Positions 17,674-27,861 of a stretch of DNA of 64,000 bases are shown piece by piece; the stretch's first letter is position 1; each line of letters starts with the position of its first letter. The notes below the pieces were generated by a model. That model searched no databases and was not told the DNA's origin. It worked only from the letters and a program-made list of their open reading frames with translations. Both the position numbers and the translations under genes were made by a program. This stretch comes from Vulcanimicrobiota bacterium. GTDB taxonomy: Bacteria; Vulcanimicrobiota; Vulcanimicrobiia; Vulcanimicrobiales; Vulcanimicrobiaceae. The stretch is taken from positions 372,001-436,000 of the forward strand of contig PMSI01000003.1 of the NCBI GenBank assembly GCA_003168375.1, in the 5' to 3' direction.

Positions 17674-18549
17674 ATGAAGCCGTTGCCTCTATCGGATCAC
17701 CGGGCCGTGCGGGTCTATCTGACGGATGACGACTACGCGCTAAACGAAGGTCCTCCGTACGATCCAAAGGGCAATATCGACCCTAAAGCGTGGCGTGATC
17801 TGACGGTTCTTCCCGATTCCGTCGCTTTGATGACGACTGACGCTTTTACACTGGCCATTCCCGTACTCCAGGAAATTGCGTGGGCATGGCTTGAGATTTG
17901 CGATGCAATGCCGGCAGACTCGCCCATGAGAATACAAGCGATGGCCGCTCTCGAATCCTTTCAAGGCGCAACATTCAACGCTGTGCATGGTTGGTATCGG
18001 ATTGCTGGCATCGCCTTACGCAATGCAGTGGAAGATATCCTCGTAGGTCTTTACTATCAAAATCAAGCCACAAAGCGCAGTGAATTCGACAACGTGACGT
18101 CAGGGAAGGCGAGAACACCTCGACGCGGAGAAATTGACGGCGAGTTGTTGAAATTCGCGTCACGGGAATTGGTCGATGAGGTGAACGCGCTGTATCAGGA
18201 CGAACTTTCGGTATATGTCCACCGGATGTCCGATGGGACCCTTTGGAAAAGTAACGGCCCTGTTTTCGCGCCGGAGCAGTTCAATGTGTGGATAGGTCAA
18301 TACGATAGAGCTTTTCGGCTACTCGCGCGACTAATCGATGCCGTCGTTTCTGGCGCTTGCGTCGAAGGATGGCAGGCCGAATCCAGTTTAAGCGTTCTTA
18401 GGACTCGCTCGTCCCGTATTTTTCTAGAAGGGGGAGGTGACAGGCAGGCGGTTAGGGGCATTGATCGCGCGCGTCAACGCCCATGTCCAGCCGGGAAAGG
18501 CTGCGCGGCCTTTGCCCCGAAGTTGTCAAGCGGGACCGGTGCATTGTGA
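17674..18549 (+). CDS. Helical protein of unknown function, 3' end altered by the HATPase repeat
   Basis: ATG 17674 follows AAAGGGAAG at good spacing (291 aa). The middle (residues ~60-240) is strongly helical, with AGIALRNAVEDILVGLYYQ and YVHRMSDGTLWKS; it recalls HEPN-like or ApeA-type C-terminal helical domains, but no RxxxxH motif is clear. The last ~30 residues are low-complexity, and the stop codon (TGA 18547-18549) is supplied by the first codons of HATPase copy C, which begins at 18539. The original end was probably removed when copy C arrived. Confidence 0.6.
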   Translation: MKPLPLSDHRAVRVYLTDDDYALNEGPPYDPKGNIDPKAWRDLTVLPDSVALMTTDAFTLAIPVLQEIAWAWLEICDAMPADSPMRIQAMAALESFQGATFNAVHGWYRIAGIALRNAVEDILVGLYYQNQATKRSEFDNVTSGKARTPRRGEIDGELLKFASRELVDEVNALYQDELSVYVHRMSDGTLWKSNGPVFAPEQFNVWIGQYDRAFRLLARLIDAVVSGACVEGWQAESSLSVLRTRSSRIFLEGGGDRQAVRGIDRARQRPCPAGKGCAAFAPKLSSGTGAL

Positions 18550-19038
18550 ATCGGTTTGATTTCTGGACATGCGCGATGCGCGATCGCAGGCCACCACGGG
18601 ATCGCTGGCGCACGCGCTTTCAGCTGCGCACGACGCCTGCGCCGCGAATGCGGTGGCTCGCGGGGTCGGGATCGTTATCGACAATGCTCCGCCGATCCAA
18701 GTTGCATTCGATACCGATCGACTGACGCTCGTCCTGGTTTAACCTGATCGACAACGCCGTCAAACACGGACGTCCCGGCGGAGGGGGGTTCCTCGGAATC
18801 GAGGTTACCGACCGGCGCTTCGTAAGAATCACCGTTGACGACGACGGTCCCGGGATCGCGACCACGGATCGTGAGCGCGTATTCGCCCTGGGCGAACGCG
18901 CCTCGATGACGCCGAATGGAAGCGGCCTTGGGCTGGCGCTTGTGCGGCTAATGCTCGAACGCGCGGGCGGCCGCGTCGCCCTCGAAGAATCGCCGCTCGG
19001 CGGTGCGCGGTTCATCGCTGTGATTCCCCGGGTTTTGA
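18539..19038 (+). pseudogene. HATPase_c repeat copy C (stop and frameshift)
   Basis: Starts at GTGCATTGTGAATCGG (18539). The seventh codon is TGA, and an extra base in the GGTTTAACC stretch near 18738 shifts the frame before the N-box LIDNAVKHG. The rest is well preserved: DDDGPGI, VFALGERAS, PNGSGLGLALVRLM, GGARFIAVIPRV. It resembles copies B and I most. The initiating GTG is followed by a stop within seven codons, so no product is expected. Confidence 0.8.
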
Positions 19039-19188
19039 GCTCGACGTCGTCGGGGCAGGTGATCGCAGCAACCTGAAGTCGCCACATGCGCGTTACGCCG
19101 GTGCACGAGTGACGTTCGTGTTCGGCAGCGTTGATCTTCGGGGCTACTCCTCGGCTCGCGCGCGGGCGGCCGAACCGCTCCGCTTGAG

Positions 19189-22100
19189 TCAAGAACGTTT
19201 TGCCACCGCCTCTGTTCGTTTCCGCCCGAGCTCACGCAGCGCCCCATACATCGTTTCCAACTCCAAAATGACGTCTGGCCGTGCAACAAGGTCGCAACCA
19301 GTGAAAGTAGCTGGTTCAGCTTCCGGATCTCCGCGAACGACGCGCCACGTCCTGATGGCAATCGCGACGCGACCAAGGTCGTCGTACCAGCGGAGCGGTT
19401 CACCCGCCGCCGAATCCCGCAGGCGCCGTTCGTGTACGAACACGACCGGTGGCCGTAACCGCCACCATCCGCAAAGCCAATCGTCCGGCATTTCAATGCC
19501 GACGAGCGGGCCTCCGCCCAGAGACACCGTGCTAGCATCACAGAAGGGATAGACATCTTCCGGGATCACGTAGTCCCCGGGCTCGGTCACGACGCCCGCG
19601 TATGCTGACACCGTACGGTCTGGTCCACCGAAGCTGTCGTCGCCTTCTGGCAGTGAGCATTCGAGCTCGACATAGCCGAGACGAGTCCACCCTTCGAATG
19701 CCGGATCGTCTGAACCGACGATGGTCAGGTCCTCGGCGAGCCGAACAACCATCTCGGACGGACTCGGCCACGCTGGCCGTCGGCACCGGCTCGCTGCGTA
19801 TCCAAGGTGAAACGCGAGATCGAACGCCAGCGACCCCTCGAGTATGGCCGGATCCGGTCCGGTCGCGTCGTCTTGCACGTCTACCATGAACGTCGAGAGC
19901 GTGTCGTCGAGCGCTTCAAATAGCTTTTCGCGCTCCCAAAGGATCGTCGGCGTCGGTGGATATGCATCGAGGCGCATCCCGTGCATAAGCTCCGCACGCT
20001 CTCTGCGCGCGCTCGGGTCCGGCAGCATCGCGTACGCGCGGCGCTGTACTGTGTCGATTGCGACTGGAAAAAGATCGGTGACGTCCAATAGCGCGTTCCA
20101 GGCGCCAACGCTCATGAGGAACCGGCCGTCGGCTTTTCCGTACCGCTCGTCGTCTTCCGCCTGCGGCGGGGCAATGACCGCGGCCGGCGGAGCAATGAAA
20201 AGTCGTTCCAGGAGCGTGCGTGCCAGGCGACGCGTCGACCACGACCTAGAGGCGCAAAGCGTCCGTAGGACCGGCACGAGCTTCTGCGTCACCGCATAGG
20301 GTGCGGATTCGATTTCAGCCAATGCCCCAAGCACGAGAACGCGCGACGTTCGCGCGACGTCAAGGCCGAGCCACCACTCGAGCGGCCGAGGCACTCCGCT
20401 CGTGCGCCGACGCAAGGCATTCACAAAGCCACCGAGCGCCGCAATCTTGTAGTGTACCCGCGGATCCGAAACACGCGCGAGCAGAAGCGCGACTACAACC
20501 TCGTCGCCAGACCAATCACTTTTCAGTAACTGCTCCGATATTCGGGGGATCCATAAATGGTTGCGCAGACGAGGCGCACGACCGCGTATCACCGCGAGCA
20601 TCTCTTCCCAGGCGGCTTCGACGGTGGCGGTGTCGTCCAAATCCGCTAGGCGAGCCAGTACGTCATTCGATGTGCCACTTGGATAAGCGCTTGCGCTTAT
20701 CGTAGCAAGAACCTGATCGGCGTAGACCTCGCGCGCGACACGCGGGTCAAGCTCAATCGCGCGCGTCATCATCTGACGATGCTTACTGCCGCCGAAGGGC
20801 TCGAACCAAGGGCCGCGCGTAGAGGTGTACGCCAAGGCGTAAGCCATAGCGGCTTCTTGAGCGTGGCCACGATCCGCCAGTCGATCCGCCAGCGCAGCAA
20901 GGGGGTGCGTGTTCGATGAGCTTTCGACGCCCGCATCACGCGCGAAAAAGTAGAGGACGCGCGCGACGTCATCGTCCTTGCCGTCCGAGAGCATCTTGTG
21001 CAACCGGGTGCCGAGCGCGGTCACGATACCCAACCAGATTGCCGGGCGGGACGAAGCGAACGTCTCGCCGCGGGCCACGGTCCGAATCGCGCGATAAAGG
21101 TCAGGAAGACTCGTACCCAGCGAAGGCACTGGCTGCTGCGCTCCCGAGGGCGCTAGATCTTCCGCGGCGGTGGCGCGCGACATAGTTGTTTCATCGTCCG
21201 GCTCGTTGATATCCGGCGGAACGTTGGGAACGCCGGCTGCGGCGGCAAGGTGGCGAGAACGCGCACGGGGGCTGGCTCCCGCACACGCGTCGTCTGAGAG
21301 AACAGCATAGGCCACACGGAATGCGGCCGCCGCCTCGTCCGGTTCCTCAGCCGCGACCGCGCAGATGGGCGCGAACCGTCGGTCGACGTCCCGCACGTCC
21401 GTGGAGCCCGTGTATTCGCGTAATGGGATCGTGCGGAGGACGTCTTCGAGCAGCCGTGGGTCCGCCGCGGCGGCGTAGGTCTGCACAAGGTGTCGAAGGG
21501 CGTCCGCCGTCATCCAACCGGCCTCGCCCGTACTTTCCGCATTTCCGTGGGCGACCAGAATCCCAGCGGCTTCCGAGGCTATGCCGGACAACGACCGCAA
21601 GAACGCGTTGAGCGCCTGTTTGGTACCCTTTCCATCGGTGTGCGCGACGACAGCATCGACAACGTCCTGCACTTCGGGCGCCGCGGCGCGCGCACTTGTT
21701 GGCGCGACCCTTGCGAGGACGTCGAACCCCTCCAATAACTCGTACACGGTGCCGTCCTTGCGTTCGCCATACGCTGAAATGTACAGCGCCGCGTCGTCCC
21801 ACGCGCGAAGGGCAGCCGCATGATCCCGGGCAGTTGCGCGCCCCCGTGCCACGGAGATCGCAAAACATGCTAATATCGGATAGTGCGTCGCGGTGTGCGC
21901 GGCAACGTGATCCTCGAGGGCGCGAAGCGCGACATCTGCCAGGGACGTGTTCGAGACGTAGGGAAGCAGCAGACGGGCGAACATCGCAGTTGATATTGGG
22001 ATGACGTCCTCTCGGCTCAGGGAAGAACTTGTGTCACGCGCGACGCGTGAAAGCAGCGGAAGCACCTCCGCGAAGCTCTCAGGACTTCGCAGCAAGGACA

Positions 22101-25100
22101 AGCCGCGCGCCAAAGACTCCTCGATCAAGTTTCGCACCGGCCAGAGGTCGCATGCCCGAGGGTCGCCCGAGAACGGGCGCGCGTCGATTTCGAGAACGTG
22201 GAAAGCGGCGACAACATCGTTCACGTCGGCTAACTGCGCCGCTTCGAGGGTCGCGATGTCAATGACGTAGCGTAGCCACGATCGGTACCAGCCGGTGCCC
22301 GTCACGCGCTTTCGTTCGAACCGCAGTGTCGCGTCGTCGCCGCCAGCGCGGCGCGCATGCAGGCGCACCGCCGTAACCCATTCGCGGACGGGCTCTGCTT
22401 CGTGCAGGAATCCACCGAGGCCGATGCCACCCGCCACCTCGGCCGGCTGAATATCGTGAGCCGAAGGTACGCTCAGGGGCGCACCAAGTTCCAGGCAACG
22501 CACGAACATCTGGGCGTCATCTGCAAGAGCCGCCGCTTTGGTCGCAAGATCGCGCGTCAGCGTCTCCTCGTCGCGGGACCGCGCCGCCTCTGCGGCACCC
22601 ATCAACAGCGCACAGACGGCGTCCTCAGGAAGCCCGGCTCGACTCATCGCCGTTAGGGAATCGCCAAAGACCTTCGGCCCCAACACCTCTGCGGCGGTTG
22701 CCCCCATCTCCCGAAGGAACAGCGGCTTTGTGCGCTGTTCTCGAGCCAGGATGGCGTCCCAAAACGAAGACAATGCGCGATCCGGATCGAGCCGTAGTTC
22801 GCCTCGAAATTCGTCCACACCGATGCGCTCGTCAGCTTCGAGCTCTGCGCCACGGTCGGATAGAGAACCGACGCTCGACAGCTCCGAATCCTCAAGCTCC
22901 ACGTACTCACGCCAGGGCGGGACAGCGCCGCCGCGGTCAACGAGCGTGCACGCATAAAGCCCAATACCACGCTCCAAGGTAGGACGCCCATCGAATAGGA
23001 GCCGTTCTGCGAGCGCTGGGGCGCCGAAGACGTCGACATAGCCGCGAAGAAACTCGTCCCATCGGCCTTGCAACGAATCAAAGGCGGTCAGGGCACCGCG
23101 TTGGAGTTCCAGGCAGCGAACCATCCGCGGAAAGTCATCGGTCCGTCGCGCGAGGCCGGCGGCGAGTCCAATGTTCGCGAGGATCGGCTCTCGAGGATGT
23201 CCTGCGGCGATCGCGCTGCGTACGAACGCAGCGTCGACGAGAGACCACAGCTGCTGGCGGTCAACGGCGCGCACTAGCGCAGGCACAAGGAAGCGGAAGC
23301 TCCGCGCGTCCGCGAAGGCGCCATTGGAGCGAAGCCAGTCGATCACTGGGCCGAGGACGTCGGCGACAGAACGCCCGTCCGCGACGATTTGGTCCCCGAT
23401 AAAGCGGCGGAAACTCTCGTGAAAGACGCGAAAGCCTCCTTGTGCACTGGCTTCGACAAGAACCGGCTGCAGCATACGCAGCGCGCGCGGTACATAGCCG
23501 CGCTCGATGCTGCCCACAATGCTCTGAAGTTCGTGTTCGGTCACCGCGAAATCAATCACACCCAGAACGTCCGCGGTACCGCGGCCGGCACTCACCTCAA
23601 GGTACAAATGGCGGTAGTAGTCCTGCAGGGTCTTACCGTGCTTGCGCGACGAAAGCCAAGCACTCGGACTGACGATGGCACCTACCTCGGCGCCGAGCCG
23701 CAGTTCGACGCTGAGCGCTCGAGCGTAGAGCGGATTGCCGTCCGCTCGATCTGCAAGACGTTGCAGAGTCGTCTGTATCTCATGTTCCGAAAGACCAAGA
23801 GTTTGCAAAGCCTTCTCGACGCCGTGCAGACGTGCAAGAGAGGAAAGGTCGTCGGCGCTCCACAGCGGCAGCTCCTGAGAAATGACGCGATCTACCCAAG
23901 CCTCGCGCAGCGGCTGCAGATGCGCGCCAGGTTGAGATCCGACGATTACCGCGACGCCGGACGGGATGTCCAGCGCCGCGAGCTTTTCAATGATGTCGGC
24001 CTGTCCAGGTGCTACGTCGCCGGAATCCGCGAGCACGCGCGCGATGTGGTCGAGGCCGTCAACGACGAGCACCAAGGGTTGCTCCAAAGCCTCCGCGGCG
24101 GTAAACAATCGCTCCAGCGAAGCAATGTCAGCCGCAAATCCGATCGACACCTTCGCTAATTCGGAGGATTCACGCGTTAGCTCGTAGACGAGATTGCCAA
24201 AGAACGCGTTCGAGGTTATACGACGCGAGACGTGCTCATCGGACGGATCGAGATAGCAATAATGGCGGGCTACGATGGCGCCACGCGAACGTAGGTCTTC
24301 GGCGACCTGTGTGAGTTCCCAAGACTTTCCCGCGCCTGGCGGACCCGTCACGATCTGTAAGCGGCCGGCGAGGGCCCCCTCAACGAGGGAGCTATGCGCC
24401 TGCGAGCGCGCCACAAGCACCGACCGGTCGAGCGGATATGCCTGCGACACGTGACCGAAGTCCGTCTCTAGTCGAAGGCGGCTCGCGATCGTCGCTGGTG
24501 TTAATTCGGCACCCTGGGAACGCGCGGTCGTCGCCATGCTGACGGCCAGGGCCGCGACGTCGCTCGATCGTCTGTCCTGGTTGGGATAGCGTCCGACACC
24601 AACGCGACGTGACAGCAAATCGATTAGCGCTCGCTCCGCCGTACCCGGTGCCGAAAGGTCGAGCGATGCGTGCGGCATCTCGAGCTCGATGAAGAAGGCG
24701 TCGCAGAAGTCCACGAACTCACCGCGAGTAATCCCTCCGTCGGTCAACCGCTTCCATGCAGGCGCCCCGCCGTCAGGCCAGGCCGCGCGCGGATCGATTT
24801 TGAAAATCCGTGTGGTCGTCCCGGGGATCGTCGGCGCTGCGTCGATACGGCGCAGGTATTTCACAAGATCGTCGCCGTCGAGCGGTGGTGACCACGTGGC
24901 GCAGAGCCGATACTCATCCGCGGGAGTCCGCTCGGCGCTGCGCGTTCGCACTAATGCGTCGATGCGTAGGCTACTCCGTGAACCGGTAAAATCCGTCGCA
25001 AGAAGGCGCCTGCCCAGGTCGCCGCTCCACTTTATTTGCCGACGCACGCGTCGCGATGCAACGACGACCTCCAGATCGTCAACGCGATCGTCCGGTACAA

Positions 25101-25296
25101 TTTTTCGATCAACGACGACACGGTCGACGCCGTCAGCGAGCGCCTCGACCAGGGAATAGGCCGCAAGAAGATCCTGATAGATGTATCCGCGATGGGCGGC
25201 GCGCAATCTGTCCCCATCCGAGACCGCTTCGTGTTCGTGTTCGAAGGGCAGCACGAGCTGACTGGATACGGCGCGGGATGCCGAAATCTTCTTCAC
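19189..25296 (-). CDS. Avs-like nuclease-STAND NTPase (2035 aa)
   Basis: GTG 25296, preceded by AAGAGGA, is the best start although the frame is open further upstream. Residues ~30-200 form a Cap4/DUF4297-like PD-(D/E)xK nuclease: RGYIYQD, then D74 in VDDLEVV, then Q87-x-K89 in RRQIKWS. Residues ~300-560 are a STAND NTPase with Walker A GPPGAGKSW (~317-325) and Walker B LVLVVDGLDH (~406). The remaining ~1450 residues are a long helical repeat region, as expected for a sensor that binds phage protein. Avs proteins have this nuclease-STAND-repeat layout but are usually nearer 1200-1700 residues. It faces the small nuclease-like gene at 25461. Confidence 0.8.
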   Translation of the reverse strand: MKKISASRAVSSQLVLPFEHEHEAVSDGDRLRAAHRGYIYQDLLAAYSLVEALADGVDRVVVDRKIVPDDRVDDLEVVVASRRVRRQIKWSGDLGRRLLATDFTGSRSSLRIDALVRTRSAERTPADEYRLCATWSPPLDGDDLVKYLRRIDAAPTIPGTTTRIFKIDPRAAWPDGGAPAWKRLTDGGITRGEFVDFCDAFFIELEMPHASLDLSAPGTAERALIDLLSRRVGVGRYPNQDRRSSDVAALAVSMATTARSQGAELTPATIASRLRLETDFGHVSQAYPLDRSVLVARSQAHSSLVEGALAGRLQIVTGPPGAGKSWELTQVAEDLRSRGAIVARHYCYLDPSDEHVSRRITSNAFFGNLVYELTRESSELAKVSIGFAADIASLERLFTAAEALEQPLVLVVDGLDHIARVLADSGDVAPGQADIIEKLAALDIPSGVAVIVGSQPGAHLQPLREAWVDRVISQELPLWSADDLSSLARLHGVEKALQTLGLSEHEIQTTLQRLADRADGNPLYARALSVELRLGAEVGAIVSPSAWLSSRKHGKTLQDYYRHLYLEVSAGRGTADVLGVIDFAVTEHELQSIVGSIERGYVPRALRMLQPVLVEASAQGGFRVFHESFRRFIGDQIVADGRSVADVLGPVIDWLRSNGAFADARSFRFLVPALVRAVDRQQLWSLVDAAFVRSAIAAGHPREPILANIGLAAGLARRTDDFPRMVRCLELQRGALTAFDSLQGRWDEFLRGYVDVFGAPALAERLLFDGRPTLERGIGLYACTLVDRGGAVPPWREYVELEDSELSSVGSLSDRGAELEADERIGVDEFRGELRLDPDRALSSFWDAILAREQRTKPLFLREMGATAAEVLGPKVFGDSLTAMSRAGLPEDAVCALLMGAAEAARSRDEETLTRDLATKAAALADDAQMFVRCLELGAPLSVPSAHDIQPAEVAGGIGLGGFLHEAEPVREWVTAVRLHARRAGGDDATLRFERKRVTGTGWYRSWLRYVIDIATLEAAQLADVNDVVAAFHVLEIDARPFSGDPRACDLWPVRNLIEESLARGLSLLRSPESFAEVLPLLSRVARDTSSSLSREDVIPISTAMFARLLLPYVSNTSLADVALRALEDHVAAHTATHYPILACFAISVARGRATARDHAAALRAWDDAALYISAYGERKDGTVYELLEGFDVLARVAPTSARAAAPEVQDVVDAVVAHTDGKGTKQALNAFLRSLSGIASEAAGILVAHGNAESTGEAGWMTADALRHLVQTYAAAADPRLLEDVLRTIPLREYTGSTDVRDVDRRFAPICAVAAEEPDEAAAAFRVAYAVLSDDACAGASPRARSRHLAAAAGVPNVPPDINEPDDETTMSRATAAEDLAPSGAQQPVPSLGTSLPDLYRAIRTVARGETFASSRPAIWLGIVTALGTRLHKMLSDGKDDDVARVLYFFARDAGVESSSNTHPLAALADRLADRGHAQEAAMAYALAYTSTRGPWFEPFGGSKHRQMMTRAIELDPRVAREVYADQVLATISASAYPSGTSNDVLARLADLDDTATVEAAWEEMLAVIRGRAPRLRNHLWIPRISEQLLKSDWSGDEVVVALLLARVSDPRVHYKIAALGGFVNALRRRTSGVPRPLEWWLGLDVARTSRVLVLGALAEIESAPYAVTQKLVPVLRTLCASRSWSTRRLARTLLERLFIAPPAAVIAPPQAEDDERYGKADGRFLMSVGAWNALLDVTDLFPVAIDTVQRRAYAMLPDPSARRERAELMHGMRLDAYPPTPTILWEREKLFEALDDTLSTFMVDVQDDATGPDPAILEGSLAFDLAFHLGYAASRCRRPAWPSPSEMVVRLAEDLTIVGSDDPAFEGWTRLGYVELECSLPEGDDSFGGPDRTVSAYAGVVTEPGDYVIPEDVYPFCDASTVSLGGGPLVGIEMPDDWLCGWWRLRPPVVFVHERRLRDSAAGEPLRWYDDLGRVAIAIRTWRVVRGDPEAEPATFTGCDLVARPDVILELETMYGALRELGRKRTEAVAKRS

Positions 25297-25460
25297 CGAA
25301 CGTCCTCTTACGAGCGGAACGACGGCTAAGATCAGGCTTCGAGCCCGGCCGCGATCGAACGCGAATTTGGTGCAACGACAGCGTCCGGCAAGGTCCTCGC
25401 TTTCGAGGGCGTCGTGCCAGGGGGCGGGAGGAATGGGTAGGCCCTGCGGAAGCGGGCGGG

Positions 25461-25949
25461 ATGCCGTACTTTTTCGAGCAGCTCGTCGCGGAGTGGTACG
25501 AGTACCGGGGATACTTTGTGCGGCGAAATATCCGTGTGGGGAAGCGGCAGAACGGTGGCCACGACTTCGAACTCGATATTGTGGCGCTTCACGCACGTGA
25601 CCGGCACTTGGTCCACGTCGAAGCAACGATGGACACCAATACGTGGGATCGCCGTCGCGGGAAGATGGAGCGCACATTCATCGCGGCGCGGCACTACATT
25701 CCCAGCTTGTTTCCCGGTTTTAGCGAGTTACCGGAGCCCGAACATATTGCGCTCTTGGGTTTCGGCTCGAATACGAAGGTACAGACGATTGGCCTCGGTC
25801 GTGTTCAGACGCTCAACGAGCTGATGGCGGACATTCGGAGATCCGACATCATGGAAAAGTATGGGAAGAAGGCCATCCCCGAGCAATGCGTCATCTTACG
25901 TGCGATGCAATTTGCCGCAACGTGTTGGAGCGTTCCGCGACTTGGTTGA
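25461..25949 (+). CDS. Small PD-(D/E)xK-like protein
   Basis: 162 residues from ATG 25461 (MPYFFEQLVAEWYEYRGYFV), divergent from the Avs-like gene with 164 bases between. It has the core of a restriction-endonuclease-like fold: early Glu in FEQLVAEW, FELDIVALHARDRHLVHVEA with Asp and Glu as candidate metal ligands, then a basic TW-RRRGKMERTF helix. The third position reads Thr (EAT) instead of the usual Lys, so activity is uncertain. It may be a nuclease or an accessory protein of the Avs-like system; only its position suggests the latter. Confidence 0.55.
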   Translation: MPYFFEQLVAEWYEYRGYFVRRNIRVGKRQNGGHDFELDIVALHARDRHLVHVEATMDTNTWDRRRGKMERTFIAARHYIPSLFPGFSELPEPEHIALLGFGSNTKVQTIGLGRVQTLNELMADIRRSDIMEKYGKKAIPEQCVILRAMQFAATCWSVPRLG

Positions 25950-26204
25950 CGGACTCGGGTTTGGGCTGACATCCTATCGCAACCGCCTTTCGCGCCGCGT
26001 CATTTTTGAGCACGCGGGCACAGTGGTTCCAGTCGGGCGATAGACTCCGAGATCGTCGTCACGCTCGATTCGTGACGGATGGCGTCTACTGCGCCTTGGG
26101 GGTGGTCCCGTCGAGCTCATGCTTAGGCGAACAACGTCTTTAGCTAGGGTGATGCTTCGAGCCAGGCAGGAGCGTCCTTCCCACCGTCACAAACGTATGT
26201 TCGC

Positions 26205-27122
26205 ATGGCACCGATGCGGGCGGCGCGGCCAGCCAGCCTGCGGGAAGCTTACGGTCTCCTGGACGCTCTGAGCGGGTCCACGCCTGCCGCCGAGATATCC
26301 CGCCGGCGCATGCTCGACATACGCTACGAGGGCAAGCCGCTTGGTGACCACTCGTTGCGGATGCGCTCTGCTGCACCTGGGGAAACCTACTACGCGAAGG
26401 AGTTTGGGGAAGCGGTCTCGTTCGCGCACCTCGCCGTCGGCGCCGATATCGATGGTCAGATCGTCGACGTGGTTAGCAGGCTGCCGCCCGAGCCGGATCT
26501 CCTCGTCGCGCTGGTCAACGGTTCGGAGGTCTACGTTGAGGTCGCGCAAGTCACCGAGGAGCACTCGGCGCGCGCCTCGAGCACGATGAGCGCCATCAAC
26601 AAGCATATCCACAACAGGGACGCCGCGGACCCGGCCTTCGCGGCGGCGCGGCAGGGCCGCCACATTGACTTCCGCTTCCCAGCTATCCCTACGAGCCGCG
26701 AGACGAAGGCGGTCGCCGATGAAATGGTCACCGTTCTCTATACGACCGACTTCACAACCGTCAGGCGGCGCACGCTTCTCAGGCCATTGGCTACGATCAC
26801 GCCCGTTTTGCACCGACTCGGCGTCAGCTACTATATCGGCGCTGGAACATCGACGGCGCTCTCGGCGCAACTCGATGGCAACACGTTCGATCCGGACGAC
26901 GCGGCCGACGACCTAGATGCGCGACTCGCTGACAAGATGAGTAAAAGCTACGCGCGGGGCCATCCGATCTGGCTCGCGCTAGCCCTGAATGACCACATGC
27001 ACGTCTCCTCGCTTTCAATGGAAGCCATTCGGCGACGGCTGCCATCGACGATTGGTCAATTCGATCGCGTCATCATCGGCACGATGGAAGAGGCCGTAAT
27101 TCTGCAGAACCGCTACGCCTGA
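26205..27122 (+). CDS. Protein of unknown function with possible degenerate nuclease core
   Basis: 305 residues from ATG 26205. A central segment, PDLLVALVNGSEVYVEVAQV (residues ~102-121), has the spacing of PD-x(n)-ExA seen in divergent PD-(D/E)xK proteins, and the C-terminal half is predicted helical. No signal peptide or membrane helix. It is the last cargo gene before the truncated HATPase copy D, 65 bases downstream. I do not recognise the family; the nuclease suggestion is weak. Confidence 0.5.
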   Translation: MAPMRAARPASLREAYGLLDALSGSTPAAEISRRRMLDIRYEGKPLGDHSLRMRSAAPGETYYAKEFGEAVSFAHLAVGADIDGQIVDVVSRLPPEPDLLVALVNGSEVYVEVAQVTEEHSARASSTMSAINKHIHNRDAADPAFAAARQGRHIDFRFPAIPTSRETKAVADEMVTVLYTTDFTTVRRRTLLRPLATITPVLHRLGVSYYIGAGTSTALSAQLDGNTFDPDDAADDLDARLADKMSKSYARGHPIWLALALNDHMHVSSLSMEAIRRRLPSTIGQFDRVIIGTMEEAVILQNRYA

Positions 27123-27186
27123 CGAGGGGTGAGTCGCGCCTTGAATGCGCCTGCATCATCCAAGTCAACGGGGTGCTCGATGTCAC

Positions 27187-27333
27187 GGCGACCGCGGCGA
27201 TACGGAAGCGGACGGCAACGGGATCGGCCTCGCGCTCGTGCGTCTCATGATCGAACGCGCCGGCGGCCGGGTCGACCTCGAGTCCTCGCCGTTCAGCGGC
27301 GCGCGGTCTATTTTAACCGCCCCGCGCGTCTGA
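27187..27333 (+). pseudogene. HATPase_c repeat copy D (3' fragment only)
   Basis: 147 bases matching only the last third of the repeat gene, from the F-box/G2 region (GDRGDTEADGNGIGLALVRLM) through GGRVDLESSPFSGARS to the terminal PRV and TGA at 27331-27333. The similarity starts abruptly at about 27187. Together with complete-length copy C on the left, it brackets the Avs-like/nuclease cargo. Confidence 0.85.
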
Positions 27334-27861
27334 AACCATTCCGCGGCGTTTCGCTCGTCCATCATTCTGGTGGCCAGCCGCACGGATTTCCTCATCATTG
27401 CTGCGCCGCACAGCAGGGCAATCGAGCCTGTGCAACAAAAGGTACATTTAGGAGAAGCGACGGGCAAACTTCTGTGTTCGGTTTGGGCGCGTCTCGGACG
27501 GCTCGCTTTCAGACGTGGCCTGACAACCGGATGCGGATCGAGGACGTGGCAGAGGTGTAGCGTTGCAAACGTTTCGCACGAAATACAGCGGCCGACGAAC
27601 AGCACCCTGCGGGCTGTATCGGGCATTTCCGGTCGCGCACAAAAAAATCCGGAAATGTTCGCAGCGCCGAGGAAACGTGATATCTTCGCCGCGGCTAAAG
27701 GCCGATTTCGCAGGGCCAGGTCCTGAGATCGGGCCAAGCGTGACGATGGTAACGGCTCTTCGCGAGTTATTGTTTGGTACATTGAAAGTTGCCGCCGCCC
27801 TTTATCAGAACCTGGCGACATTCGCGATGGTGGATCCGTGAACAGCGGGAAGGTCGTCAGC
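27334..27861. other. Gene-free stretch with a perfect inverted repeat
   Basis: No convincing gene in about 530 bases; the open frames have no recognisable composition. At 27624-27632 CATTTCCGG is mirrored by CCGGAAATG at 27649-27657 with a 16-base A-rich spacer. It could be a protein-binding site or a relic of mobile DNA. Confidence 0.45.

Noticed and set aside
27370-27726. 118-codon frame downstream of copy D
   Set aside because: No ribosome-binding site, Arg/Ser-rich translation without domain features, and it spans the perfect inverted repeat at 27624-27657.
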